Shown: positions 1 through 7,391 of the stretch, in pieces
Position numbering within the stretch: the first letter of the stretch is position 1
Layout of the letters: each line of letters begins with the position of its first letter
Origin: Flavobacterium psychrophilum DSM 3660 = ATCC 49418
GTDB taxonomy: Bacteria > Bacteroidota > Bacteroidia > Flavobacteriales > Flavobacteriaceae
Assembly (NCBI RefSeq): GCF_002217405.1
Contig: NZ_MUHE01000021.1
Location: 51,954-98,164 of the forward strand
Length of the DNA stretch: 46,211 nucleotides
Reading direction: 5' to 3'
Notes under the pieces: model-generated
Seen by the model: the letters and a program-made list of their open reading frames with translations, nothing else
Database searches by the model: none
Told to the model about the DNA's origin: nothing
Position numbers and translations under genes: made by a program

Positions 1-46
1 TTAAAGCTAAATTGGTATAACTGTTGTTCTTTTTCTTTTTTATTCG

Positions 47-77
47 TTTGGATATTCCAATTTTTATTTTAAATTTG
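47..77 (+). promoter_or_regulatory. Bacteroidetes-type promoter for the R-M methyltransferase
   Basis: TTTG at 47-50, a 19-bp spacer, then TAAATTTG at 70-77 match the primary sigma consensus of this phylum (TTTG, about 19 bp, TAnnTTTG) exactly. Transcription would begin near 84, about 25 bases before the ATG at 109. A TTG at 103 in the same frame lies two codons further upstream. Confidence 0.7.
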
Positions 78-108
78 TAACCATTGTATAAGGTTAAATA
101 ATTTGGTT

Positions 109-1347
109 ATGAATAAATATTTGACGCTTTCGGAAGCTTCCGAGTATATTGGTAAAAGTAAAGAAACTTTGCGACGTTGGGACAAGGAAGGAAAACTTTC
201 TGCTGTTCGTGAACCTATGAGTAATTATAGAGTTTATAAAAAGTCCGATGTTGATACTTTATTTGCAGGTTTTTTAGAAAAGGATGTTCAGGAAACAACT
301 ACAAATTATGTTGAAGCCGAAAACGATTATACTGTTTTAGAATTATTTGCTGGTGCTGGAGGTTTGGCCATTGGAATGGAAAAAGCAGGATTAAAATGTG
401 TGGCACTGAATGAAATTGATAAATGGGCTTGTCAAACTTTACGACACAACAGACCAAATTGGAATGTTTTGGAAGGAGATATTAGGTCATTGCATTTTTC
501 AGAATATCATAATAAAGTAGATGTCGTAACCGGTGGGTTTCCTTGTCAAGCATTTAGTTATGCAGGAAAAAAATTAGGATTAGCAGATGCAAGAGGAACT
601 TTGTTTTATGAATTTGCTAGAGCCGTAAAAGAAGTAAATCCTCCAATTTGTATAGGAGAAAACGTTCGAGGTTTGTTAAGTCACGAAAACGGAAAAACTT
701 TGCAAGGAATGATTTCAATTTTAGATGAAATTGGTTATAATGTTGTTCCTGTTCAAGTTTTAAAAGCAATAAATTTTAATGTTCCTCAAAAGCGTGAACG
801 TCTAATTTTAGTTGGAATCAGAAAAGATATTGATTTAAAATATGAATATCCAAAACCATACAAGAAAATTTACAACTTAAAAGATGCCCTAAAAAAAGGA
901 GAATTATTCGATTGTAATGTACCCGTATCGGAAGGTTCGAAATATCCTCAAAGTAAAATAGATGTTTTAGATTTAGTGCCACAAAAAGGATATTGGCGAG
1001 ATTTACCGCTTGAAATTCAAAAAGAATTTATGGGCGGAAGTTTTCATCTTGGTGGCGGTAAAACTGGAATTGCAAGAAGAATAGGTTGGGACGAACCTTG
1101 TTTAACTTTAACTTGCAGTCCTGCACAAAAGCAAACCGAAAGATGTCATCCCGAAGAAACTCGACCGTTTACGGTTCGAGAATATGCGAGAATTCAAACT
1201 TTTCCTGATGCTTGGAAATTTGAGGGTTCAGTTGCTCAACAATACAAACAAATCGGAAATGCAGTTCCTGTTAATTTAGGAAAGGAAGTTGGTTATTCTA
1301 TTGTGAAGTTTTTGAATAACTATTACAACTTGTCGAAGCCTAAATAA
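109..1347 (+). CDS. DNA (cytosine-5-)-methyltransferase with N-terminal MerR-like HTH
   Basis: Modification enzyme of a type II restriction-modification system. It transfers a methyl group from S-adenosylmethionine to C5 of cytosine in the recognition site, protecting host DNA. Residues 1-52 form a MerR/excisionase-like helix-turn-helix with the typical LRRWDKEGKL segment. The methylase core follows: motif I (FAGAGG, 80-85), motif IV with the catalytic cysteine (GGFPCQ, C146), motif VI (ENV, 184-186), motif VIII (QKRER, about 227) and a C-terminal QIGNAVP motif. The start is set at ATG 109 (412 aa); a TTG at 103 would add two residues. Its 3' end overlaps the convergent endonuclease gene by 25 bp. 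The fused HTH could let the enzyme sense or repress its own promoter, which is inference. The methylase call is very secure; the regulatory role is not. Confidence 0.95.
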   Translation: MNKYLTLSEASEYIGKSKETLRRWDKEGKLSAVREPMSNYRVYKKSDVDTLFAGFLEKDVQETTTNYVEAENDYTVLELFAGAGGLAIGMEKAGLKCVALNEIDKWACQTLRHNRPNWNVLEGDIRSLHFSEYHNKVDVVTGGFPCQAFSYAGKKLGLADARGTLFYEFARAVKEVNPPICIGENVRGLLSHENGKTLQGMISILDEIGYNVVPVQVLKAINFNVPQKRERLILVGIRKDIDLKYEYPKPYKKIYNLKDALKKGELFDCNVPVSEGSKYPQSKIDVLDLVPQKGYWRDLPLEIQKEFMGGSFHLGGGKTGIARRIGWDEPCLTLTCSPAQKQTERCHPEETRPFTVREYARIQTFPDAWKFEGSVAQQYKQIGNAVPVNLGKEVGYSIVKFLNNYYNLSKPK

Positions 1348-2087
1348 TAACTATAATTTTCAAAAGTAATTTGGTTTAAAATTGTTCTTTTCGAAGTTTC
1401 AGTTTCTAATTTTATTTCGTGCAATGCAGAATTTTCTTTAATTATATCACTTTTTTCAATCGAATTCAAATAGTCGTTTATCGCTGTAGGCAATACTTTG
1501 TATAATTGAAAAAGTGCATTTTCTTTTCCCGAAAGTAAAGCATAAAATTGGTCGCCCGAAATTTTGTAAACTCTACTATGACTATATTCCTTGCCGTTTA
1601 TTTCTCCTTTCCACAAATCGTTGAAACTGCCTTTTGCAAGTATTTGGACCCAATAACATTTAGCTTGTTTGTAATTGTCGGCGTAAGTTTTCAGTTTTTG
1701 AAATAAACTTTCTGCCGAACTGCTGTTCATTGTATTGTGTTTGTTTTTGATGTCTGCAAACAAAGTATCGTCATTCGCTTTTACGTCAAAACCGCTTAGA
1801 TTTCCAACTTGAAAACCCTTAATTCCTCCCAAAATTTGCTCGTGAAAAGTTCCAATAGAATTGTTTATCGATTTGTCAATTTGGCGTAATATTTCGGCTT
1901 GAATTAAACTTTCCTGATTAATATCGTTGAATTGAGCGTCAAAAGTCAATTTTATTGTATCAACTTTATTACTGTAGAAATTCTTTTTTGTGATATTCTT
2001 TTTCGCTTTTAAATATGATTTATGAAGGTTTGCAATGCAATTCAGTAAATGTTCATCCGAAATAAAATCAACATATTTATTTTTCAT
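1323..2087 (-). CDS. Type II restriction endonuclease, Eco47II/Sau96I-like
   Basis: Predicted restriction partner of the adjacent C5 methyltransferase (254 aa). The likely PD-(D/E)xK catalytic core is GFDV (D101), a short loop, then ADIKNKHNTMN, with D112 and K114 in the D-x-K position and the KNKHNT signature I associate with the Eco47II/Sau96I family (RE_Eco47II). Members of that family cut GGWCC or GGNCC, so that is the expected target, but specificity cannot be read from sequence alone. The gene is convergent with the methylase and the two coding ends overlap by 25 bp, so they are transcribed separately. That arrangement would let the methylase be expressed first when the pair enters a new host. 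ATG at 2085-2087; no clear promoter seen. GGACC sites occur in the window (for example near 29300), so the site is not purged here. Confidence 0.85.
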   Translation of the reverse strand: MKNKYVDFISDEHLLNCIANLHKSYLKAKKNITKKNFYSNKVDTIKLTFDAQFNDINQESLIQAEILRQIDKSINNSIGTFHEQILGGIKGFQVGNLSGFDVKANDDTLFADIKNKHNTMNSSSAESLFQKLKTYADNYKQAKCYWVQILAKGSFNDLWKGEINGKEYSHSRVYKISGDQFYALLSGKENALFQLYKVLPTAINDYLNSIEKSDIIKENSALHEIKLETETSKRTILNQITFENYSYYLGFDKL

Positions 2088-2233
2088 CTAATTCTTATCG
2101 TTATAATTCGACGGCTAAATTAATACTTTTTTATTGAAATTTTTTATTCGATTTCGTTTGCGTTTTCTGCGCTAGTCTTAATAAAATCCCGATGGGGTTT
2201 GTTTTTAATTTTAGTTTGCATATCGGATAAAAT

Positions 2234-2376
2234 TAACACTATTGATGGCGGCGTTTTGCATTAGGTATTGAATTTTTGCTGCCTCAAAAAGATTACATTA
2301 CTAGATCTTTATTTTTATTAGGGTTTAGACCACTTCGTTTGTAACGAAAAACTTTACTCTTGTGGTAATTTCTAAT
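2234..2376 (+). repeat. Dispersed intergenic repeat family 1, copy A (degenerate)
   Basis: About 140 bp between the endonuclease and the J-domain gene. It begins TTAACACTATTGAT, has GCTGCCTCAAAAAGATTAC near 2277-2296, the core ACTTCGTTTGTAA at 2332-2344, and ends CTCTTGTGGTAA. The same order of segments is seen near 31487 and 36597. No reading frame. It fills most of the 361-bp gap at 2088-2448 together with the terminator at 2388-2422; 2088-2233 shows nothing else. Confidence 0.55.
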
Positions 2377-2387
2377 GATGAGATTTG

Positions 2388-2422
2388 AAAAAAAAAAAAA
2401 AGACTTTCTGTAAGGAAAGTCT
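2388..2422 (-). terminator. Intrinsic terminator of the J-domain/KTSC gene
   Basis: An 8-bp perfect stem (AGACTTTC 2401-2408, GAAAGTCT 2415-2422) with a 6-base loop. On the minus strand it is followed by an uninterrupted T run of at least 12. It lies 27 bp past the stop codon at 2449. Confidence 0.85.
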
Positions 2423-2448
2423 CTTTATTTGTCGTGTGTTACAAAAGT

Positions 2449-2895
2449 TTATTCTTCAGCAGCTTCACCAGATTTTCTATAAATAAAGTTTCCGTAAATA
2501 TGACGTTTTGCAAAACGATTAGGAGATTCTGCATTTACCATTTTTACATAAATATTTCTAGGAACACCAATATATTCATATTCCATTCCGTTAAAGTATT
2601 TAATATGCAAAGTTTGTTTTTCTAAATGAAAACCATGTATATTAGAGTTTGTAATAGTGTCTGTGTATTCAGGTAGATTTTTCTCGACAGTTTCTGCGGA
2701 TATACTTACTAAAAAGTGGTAAGCACCAATAATCTTCTTGCTCGTTTCTTCAGCAGCAAGTTTTCCAGCTTCATCATTTACAAATTTGTCAGGATGAGAA
2801 TCCTTCATGCTGTTTCTGTAAATAGTTTTTAATTCTTTCAAAGTTACATTTTTGTCAACTTCAAGTAACTTTCTGTATTCGATAACTCTTTTCAT
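2449..2895 (-). CDS. J-domain protein with C-terminal KTSC domain
   Basis: A 148-residue two-domain protein. Residues 1-65 are a DnaJ (J) domain with the invariant HPD tripeptide at 34-36 (SHPDKF), expected to stimulate an Hsp70 (DnaK) ATPase. Residues from about 90 match the KTSC fold: YEYIGVPRNIY, then NRFAKRHIYGNF. KTSC modules are small and poorly understood, often linked to nucleic-acid or lysyl-tRNA-synthetase-related proteins. A J domain joined to KTSC would be a targeting co-chaperone, with KTSC choosing the client; this is inference. Cytosolic: no signal peptide or membrane segment. Monocistronic, with a -7 element at 2963-2970 and a strong terminator at 2388-2422. The start ATG at 2893-2895 fits the J-domain N-terminus. 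Confidence 0.85.
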   Translation of the reverse strand: MKRVIEYRKLLEVDKNVTLKELKTIYRNSMKDSHPDKFVNDEAGKLAAEETSKKIIGAYHFLVSISAETVEKNLPEYTDTITNSNIHGFHLEKQTLHIKYFNGMEYEYIGVPRNIYVKMVNAESPNRFAKRHIYGNFIYRKSGEAAEE

Positions 2896-2962
2896 ACCAA
2901 TGTTTAAAATAATAATTTAATTGTCAAACCTTTACGAGTGTAGCTCTGTTTGAAATTGGGTG

Positions 2963-2970
2963 CAAAAGTA
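2963..2970 (-). promoter_or_regulatory. -7 promoter element (TACTTTTG) for the J-domain/KTSC gene
   Basis: Minus-strand TACTTTTGC fits TAnnTTTG. A TTTG at the right distance is not evident. It implies a leader of roughly 60 bases before the ATG at 2895. Confidence 0.5.
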
Positions 2971-3059
2971 GTTATTTAAAATGGTAATTAAAAATTAACT
3001 TCAATGATTTGTTTTCATTTATAGTCCTTTTTACTTTACAATATTGGTGTTTATGCTAA

Positions 3060-3450
3060 AAAAAACAAATAAAACACTTAAATTTAGCCCTTCGATAAAA
3101 TGATATGCTATTATTTCGAAATTCCCTGTTTAGTGGGTCTAAATCCGCAATAGAAGCCCATCGAGCTTTTTAAAAAAGGGCAAAATTTATGCGCCACACA
3201 TATAAATAAGTCTTTATGCAATCGATGTAAAACCTATTTTAGATGAAATTTTATACGAATAAGCGGTTGAAAAAGCACGTTAGGAATGTGTCTGTTTGCG
3301 GAATTGTGCAAGATAAAAATTAGCTTTCGGATTTAGACAAACAATTAAATAAGCTCAATAAAAAATTAAAGTATTATAGGGAATAGAAATTGTAGAATAA
3401 TCGAGATTTAATTAACTCATATCAAAAAAAAAGTGAAACTCTATATATAC
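3060..3450. other. Gene-free, possibly decayed coding region
   Basis: About 390 bp with no open frame of useful length. Plus-strand translations give short runs broken by stops, for instance a run containing CNRCKTYF and another, LDKQLNKLNKKLKYY. These look more like the residue of a coding sequence than random spacer, but no family is recognisable. The rest of the 2896-3489 gap holds only the -7 element at 2963-2970 and the tRNA terminator. Confidence 0.3.
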
Positions 3451-3454
3451 GCAT

Positions 3455-3483
3455 AAAAAAACCCTCTCATTTCTGAAAGGGTT
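3455..3483 (-). terminator. Terminator of the initiator tRNA operon
   Basis: Stem AACCCT (3460-3465) with AGGGTT (3478-3483), extended inward past one mismatch, followed on the minus strand by seven T. It sits 7 bp beyond the 3' end of the second tRNA. Confidence 0.7.
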
Positions 3484-3489
3484 ACTTAG

Positions 3490-3562
3490 TAGCGGGAACA
3501 GGACTCGAACCTGTGACCTTCGGGTTATGAGCCCGACGAGCTGCCTACTGCTCTATCCCGCG
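3490..3562 (-). tRNA. Initiator tRNA-fMet(CAT), copy 2
   Basis: A 73-nt cloverleaf without encoded CCA. The anticodon arm CGGGCTCATAACCCG has anticodon CAT and the three consecutive G:C pairs that mark initiator tRNA. Position 1 (C) faces T at 72, the unpaired first position that also distinguishes initiator from elongator tRNA-Met. Identical in sequence to the copy 107 bp upstream. Confidence 0.93.
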
Positions 3563-3596
3563 ATGTGCGTTTTGTAATCTTAATAAAGCTACTTAG

Positions 3597-3669
3597 TAGC
3601 GGGAACAGGACTCGAACCTGTGACCTTCGGGTTATGAGCCCGACGAGCTGCCTACTGCTCTATCCCGCG
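3597..3669 (-). tRNA. Initiator tRNA-fMet(CAT), copy 1
   Basis: Promoter-proximal copy of the tandem pair, identical over all 73 nt to the one at 3490-3562: CAT anticodon, three G:C pairs closing the anticodon loop, and a C1/T72 mismatch. The 34-bp spacer between the copies holds no terminator, so both should be cut from one transcript. Confidence 0.93.
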
Positions 3670-3681
3670 TTGTTTCGAGTG

Positions 3682-3711
3682 CAAATGTACAACCAATTTC
3701 TTTACTTACAA
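3682..3711 (-). promoter_or_regulatory. Promoter of the tandem initiator tRNA genes
   Basis: On the minus strand TTG (3711-3709), 19 bp, then TACATTTG (3689-3682) match the TTG/TAnnTTTG consensus. The -7 element ends 13 bp before the tRNA 5' end. Confidence 0.7.
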
Positions 3712-3824
3712 CCAAAAAGAGTGAAAAAAATATGTTTTTTTTTCTATTTATTTGAATTTTAATGTTTTATGTTGTCTTTTAATCGCTAATATAATAGTGT
3801 TTGTGTAATTAAGATCTCTTTTTG

Positions 3825-3856
3825 TTGCTACTATTCACTTCATATGACTACCTTTG
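3825..3856 (+). promoter_or_regulatory. Promoter for era
   Basis: TACCTTTG at 3849-3856 fits TAnnTTTG. TTG at 3825-3827 lies 21 bp upstream, slightly long. The same GACTACCTTTGT string recurs upstream of der. Confidence 0.5.
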
Positions 3857-3908
3857 TCCTCTAGATTTTGGTCTAAATAGTACGAAGTAAAAATAAAATA
3901 CAATATAA

Positions 3909-4790
3909 ATGTCACATAAAGCAGGTTTTGTAAACATCATAGGAAATCCAAACGTAGGAAAATCTACGTTAATGAATGCCTTTGTTGGCGAACGATTATC
4001 AATTATTACATCAAAAGCACAAACTACACGTCATAGAATTTTAGGAATTGTAAATGGAGAAGATTTTCAGATGATTTTGTCTGACACCCCAGGAATCATT
4101 AAGCCAGCATACGAAATGCAGGAATCAATGATGAACTTTGTGAAATCTGCTTTTGAAGATGCCGATGTTTTAGTTTATATGGTCGAAATTGGTGAGCAAG
4201 ACTTGAAAGATGAAGCTTTCTTTAATAAAATTATAAATGCAAAAATACCAGTTTTATTACTGTTAAATAAAATAGACACTTCAAATCAAGCACAACTTGA
4301 AGCGCAAGTTGCGTTCTGGACTGCTAAAGTTCCTAATGCAGAAATTTTCCCAATATCGGCCTTGCAAAATTTTAATGTTCCAGAAGTATTTGATCGAATT
4401 ATAAAATTACTACCAGAATCTCCAGCTTATTACCCAAAAGATCAGCTGACAGATAAACCCGAAAGATTTTTTGTAAACGAAACCATTCGTGAAAAAATAT
4501 TGATACATTATAGCAAAGAAATTCCTTATGCAGTAGAAATTGTTACCGAAGAATTCTTTGAAGACGATAATATAATTCGTATTCGTTCCCTAATTATGGT
4601 AGAACGTGAAACCCAAAAAGGAATAATTATAGGTCATAAAGGCGAAGCCCTAAAGCGAGTAGGGGTAGAGTCTCGTGCAGATTTAGAAAAGTTTTTTGGC
4701 AAACAAATACATATCGAATTGTATGTAAAAGTAAACAAAAACTGGAGAAGCAACGTGAATATGTTGAAGCGTTTTGGGTACAATCAATAA
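3909..4790 (+). CDS. era: GTPase Era (16S rRNA/30S maturation)
   Basis: Essential ribosome-assembly GTPase that binds the 3' end of 16S rRNA during 30S maturation. The N-terminal G domain shows G1 GNPNVGKST at 12-20, G3 DTPG at 59-62 and G4 NKID at 120-123. The C-terminal third carries a type 2 KH domain, with the loop GHKGEALKRVG that contacts RNA. At 293 aa it has the usual length. Cytosolic, peripheral to the membrane in other bacteria. It is followed 208 bp later by der, another ribosome GTPase, but the gap holds a repeat element and der has its own -7 element, so they are probably separate transcripts. Nothing is missing or unusual. Confidence 0.97.
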   Translation: MSHKAGFVNIIGNPNVGKSTLMNAFVGERLSIITSKAQTTRHRILGIVNGEDFQMILSDTPGIIKPAYEMQESMMNFVKSAFEDADVLVYMVEIGEQDLKDEAFFNKIINAKIPVLLLLNKIDTSNQAQLEAQVAFWTAKVPNAEIFPISALQNFNVPEVFDRIIKLLPESPAYYPKDQLTDKPERFFVNETIREKILIHYSKEIPYAVEIVTEEFFEDDNIIRIRSLIMVERETQKGIIIGHKGEALKRVGVESRADLEKFFGKQIHIELYVKVNKNWRSNVNMLKRFGYNQ

Positions 4791-4835
4791 CGGTTATTTG
4801 TTTATTCGAAAACCTTGAATTGATGATAATGCTCT

Positions 4836-4911
4836 AGCCCTGATGGTAGCGGCATCCTTTTTCTTGCTCCTTTAGCAAGGAAAAGATATAGCGGACAGCA
4901 GGATTGGCTCC
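4836..4911 (+). repeat. Dispersed hairpin repeat family 2, copy 1
   Basis: Starts AGCCCTGATGGTAGCGGCAT and ends AGCAGGATTGGCTCC. The middle folds as a hairpin (CTTGCT/AGCAAG extended by T/A-rich pairs). The same start and end motifs occur near 13764-13855, 28561-28701 and 42046-42102 on the minus strand. It lies between era and der, preceded by a GGTTATTTGTTTATT stretch that is also beside copy 3. Confidence 0.65.
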
Positions 4912-4970
4912 TAAAAATACCATAAAAGCTTAGAATCTTAGTTACTTAGCAAGTTAGTCACTTTTTTGAC

Positions 4971-4978
4971 TACCTTTG
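4971..4978 (+). promoter_or_regulatory. -7 promoter element (TACCTTTG) for der
   Basis: Fits TAnnTTTG, 20 bp before the ATG at 4999. No convincing TTTG lies 19 bp upstream. The surrounding GACTACCTTTGT also occurs before era. Confidence 0.5.
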
Positions 4979-4998
4979 TAAAATATTAAAAATACCTT

Positions 4999-6309
4999 AT
5001 GAATAACATTGTTGCGATAGTAGGAAGACCTAATGTAGGGAAATCGACCCTTTTTAATAGGCTGATACAAAGAAGAGAAGCTATTGTAGATTCGGTTTCT
5101 GGAGTTACCAGAGATAGAAACTACGGTAAAAGCGAATGGAACGGAAAAGAGTTTTCAGTAATAGATACCGGTGGATATATTCGTGGTTCGGACGACATTT
5201 TTGAAGGAGAAATTCGCAAGCAAGTCGAATTAGCTATCGACGAAAGTGATGTGATTATTTTTGTGGTCGATGTAGAAGAAGGAATTACACCTATGGACGA
5301 TGCGGTTGCAAAAATGTTGCGTAAAGTGACCAAACCTGTTTTACTTGCTGTAAATAAGGTTGATAACGCCATGCGTGAAAAAGATGCGGTCGAGTTTTAT
5401 AATTTAGGATTGGGAGAATATTATACTTTTGCCAGTATATCTGGAAGCGGAACAGGGGATTTGTTAGATGCGCTTATTGATGCTTTTCCTATAAAACCAT
5501 TACCAACGCAAGAAGAGATTGTATTGCCTCGTTTTGCAGTTGTAGGTCGTCCTAATGCTGGGAAATCTAGTTTTATCAATGCTTTAATTGGTAAGGAACG
5601 TTTTATGGTTACAGATATTGCGGGTACTACTCGTGATTCGATAGATACTAAATATGACCGTTTTGGTTTCGAGTTTAACTTAGTAGATACCGCAGGGATT
5701 CGTCGTAAAGCTAAAGTAAAGGAAGATTTAGAATTTTATTCGGTAATGCGTTCGGTTCGTGCGATCGAGCATGCCGATGTTTGTATCTTAATTATCGATG
5801 CAACTCGTGGTTTTGAGGGGCAAGATCAAAGTATATTTTGGTTGGCCGAAAAAAACAGAAAAGGGGTTGTTATTTTGGTAAATAAATGGGATTTGGTAGA
5901 AAAAGACACCATGTCAACCCGTGATTATGAAGCTAAAATTCGTGAAGAACTCATGCCGTTTGTAGATGTGCCTATTCTTTTTGTATCAGCGCTTACCAAA
6001 CAGCGTTTATTAAAAGCGTTAGAAGCTACGGTTCAGGTTTATGAAAACAGACAGCAACGTATTTCGACTTCAAAATTCAATGAATATATGTTGAAAATTA
6101 TCGAAAATCATCCGCCACCAGCCTTAAAAGGGAAGTTTGTGAAAATTAAATATTGTATGCAGTTGCCAACACCAACACCGCAGTTTGTGTTTTTTGCCAA
6201 CTTACCTCAATATGTAAAAGATGCTTACAAGCGTTTCTTAGAAAATAAAATTCGTGAAAATTGGGATTTTGAAGGAGTTCCGATAGATATTTATATTAGA
6301 GAAAAATAA
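4999..6309 (+). CDS. der: GTPase Der (EngA), double G-domain, 50S assembly
   Basis: Essential GTPase with two tandem G domains that acts late in 50S subunit assembly. G domain 1 has GRPNVGKST at 9-17, DTGG at 56-59 and NKVD at 119-122. G domain 2 has GRPNAGKSS at 183-191, DTAG at 230-233 and NKWD at 295-298. The C-terminal KH-like domain ends [10 protein letters not shown]. The 436-aa length is normal. Start ATG 4999 gives the standard N-terminus. It ends at an excellent terminator at 6316-6341, so it is monocistronic. Confidence 0.97.
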   Translation: MNNIVAIVGRPNVGKSTLFNRLIQRREAIVDSVSGVTRDRNYGKSEWNGKEFSVIDTGGYIRGSDDIFEGEIRKQVELAIDESDVIIFVVDVEEGITPMDDAVAKMLRKVTKPVLLAVNKVDNAMREKDAVEFYNLGLGEYYTFASISGSGTGDLLDALIDAFPIKPLPTQEEIVLPRFAVVGRPNAGKSSFINALIGKERFMVTDIAGTTRDSIDTKYDRFGFEFNLVDTAGIRRKAKVKEDLEFYSVMRSVRAIEHADVCILIIDATRGFEGQDQSIFWLAEKNRKGVVILVNKWDLVEKDTMSTRDYEAKIREELMPFVDVPILFVSALTKQRLLKALEATVQVYENRQQRISTSKFNEYMLKIIENHPPPALKGKFVKIKYCMQLPTPTPQFVFFANLPQYVKDAYKRFLENKIRENWDFEGVPIDIYIREK

Positions 6310-6315
6310 ATTAGA

Positions 6316-6341
6316 AACAGGCAAATTTGCCTGTTTTTTTT
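6316..6341 (+). terminator. Terminator of der
   Basis: Near-perfect palindrome AACAGGCAAATTTGCCTGTT (6316-6335) followed by a T run. It lies 6 bp past the der stop. Apart from a -7 element at 6610, the rest of the gap to 6639 shows no feature. Confidence 0.85.
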
Positions 6342-6609
6342 GTTTAATGTGGGTTTGTAATCACGTTAGTAGAATCTTTTAAACTATCTAATTTTTGAAC
6401 TTATTAAAATAAAAAATACGCAGTTTGTTATTCCTTCTTCGTTAGGCTTGAGTCTGAAAGAGCAAATTGGCAACGCAATGCCAATATTAATTATTAATGT
6501 TTTAGTGTTTTTAAAGATTGAATTGTAGTAATTAATGTTGCTTCAAACCACTATCTGAAAATTGTGAATATCTATTTTTGTGTTTGAAGTTTTATTCTCT
6601 ATTAAAATC

Positions 6610-6617
6610 TATCTTTG
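6610..6617 (+). promoter_or_regulatory. -7 promoter element (TATCTTTG) for the DUF4494 gene
   Basis: Fits TAnnTTTG, 22 bp before the ATG. A TTTG at 6583-6586 is 23 bp upstream, somewhat too far. Confidence 0.45.
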
Positions 6618-6639
6618 ATATCCTAAAAATAATCATATT

Positions 6640-7206
6640 ATGAGCGCAATTTGGTACGAATGCAAAGTAAAATATAGAAAAACAGATGATACAGGTGTGC
6701 AAAAGGTCACCACAGAGCCTTATTTAGTAGATGCCTTGACTTATACCGAAGCCGAAACTAGAATTAATGAAGAGATGTCTGCTTATATTAGTGAAGAATT
6801 TAAAATTACAAATATCAAAGTAGCCAATTATGCCGAGATACATCCGTTCGAAAATACAGATCGTTGGTTTAAATCGAAAGTATCCTTATTAGCATTTGAT
6901 GAAGAAAGCGGTAAAGAACGCAAAACAAATATGTATATTTTGCTACAAGCCAATGATGTTAAAGAAGCTTATGACAATACCGTTGCTGTTATGAATGGGA
7001 CTATGGGCGACTATACGATACCTGCTATTTCGGAATCTCCAATTATGGATGTTTTTCCTTATTTTAGTGGCGAAGAAGAAAAAACAGAACAATTTGAAAA
7101 ATTTAATAGAACTAAAGATTCTAAATTAACAAAAGCGGAAGAAGTAGAGGTTTTAGATACTATGGAATTTGATGCAGCTTTTGTATCGGAAAACGCTTTG
7201 TCTTAA
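6640..7206 (+). CDS. DUF4494 family protein
   Basis: A 188-residue soluble protein of unknown function in a family conserved in Bacteroidetes. It opens SAIWYECKVKYRKTDDTG and contains TEPYLVDALTYTEAETR and NMYILLQANDVKEAYD, both of which I associate with DUF4494. No signal peptide, membrane segment or catalytic motif is visible, so it is probably cytosolic. The last 45 residues are acidic and less conserved in character. It stands alone, with a -7 element just upstream, and 185 bp of AT-rich spacer without a gene before the next start. The family call is fairly sure; the role is unknown. Confidence 0.8.
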   Translation: MSAIWYECKVKYRKTDDTGVQKVTTEPYLVDALTYTEAETRINEEMSAYISEEFKITNIKVANYAEIHPFENTDRWFKSKVSLLAFDEESGKERKTNMYILLQANDVKEAYDNTVAVMNGTMGDYTIPAISESPIMDVFPYFSGEEEKTEQFEKFNRTKDSKLTKAEEVEVLDTMEFDAAFVSENALS

Positions 7207-7391
7207 TCTTGCTTATTTAAAAAAGTTGGTATTTTAAGTAGTTGTTGTGTTTTAATTGTTTTTCGCTTAATGCTATGATAAATAGTGTTTTTTTTTGATT
7301 ATCGATAATTAAATAGTATTTTTTTTGTTTAATATTTTTTTTATTTAGTTATTAGTTATATATTTCGAAATTAAAAAAAAAGTTAACAATT

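Noticed and set aside
3490..3669. Elongator tRNA-Met or tRNA-Ile2 (CAT)
   Set aside because: Three G:C pairs in the anticodon stem and the unpaired C1/T72 mark both as initiator tRNA.
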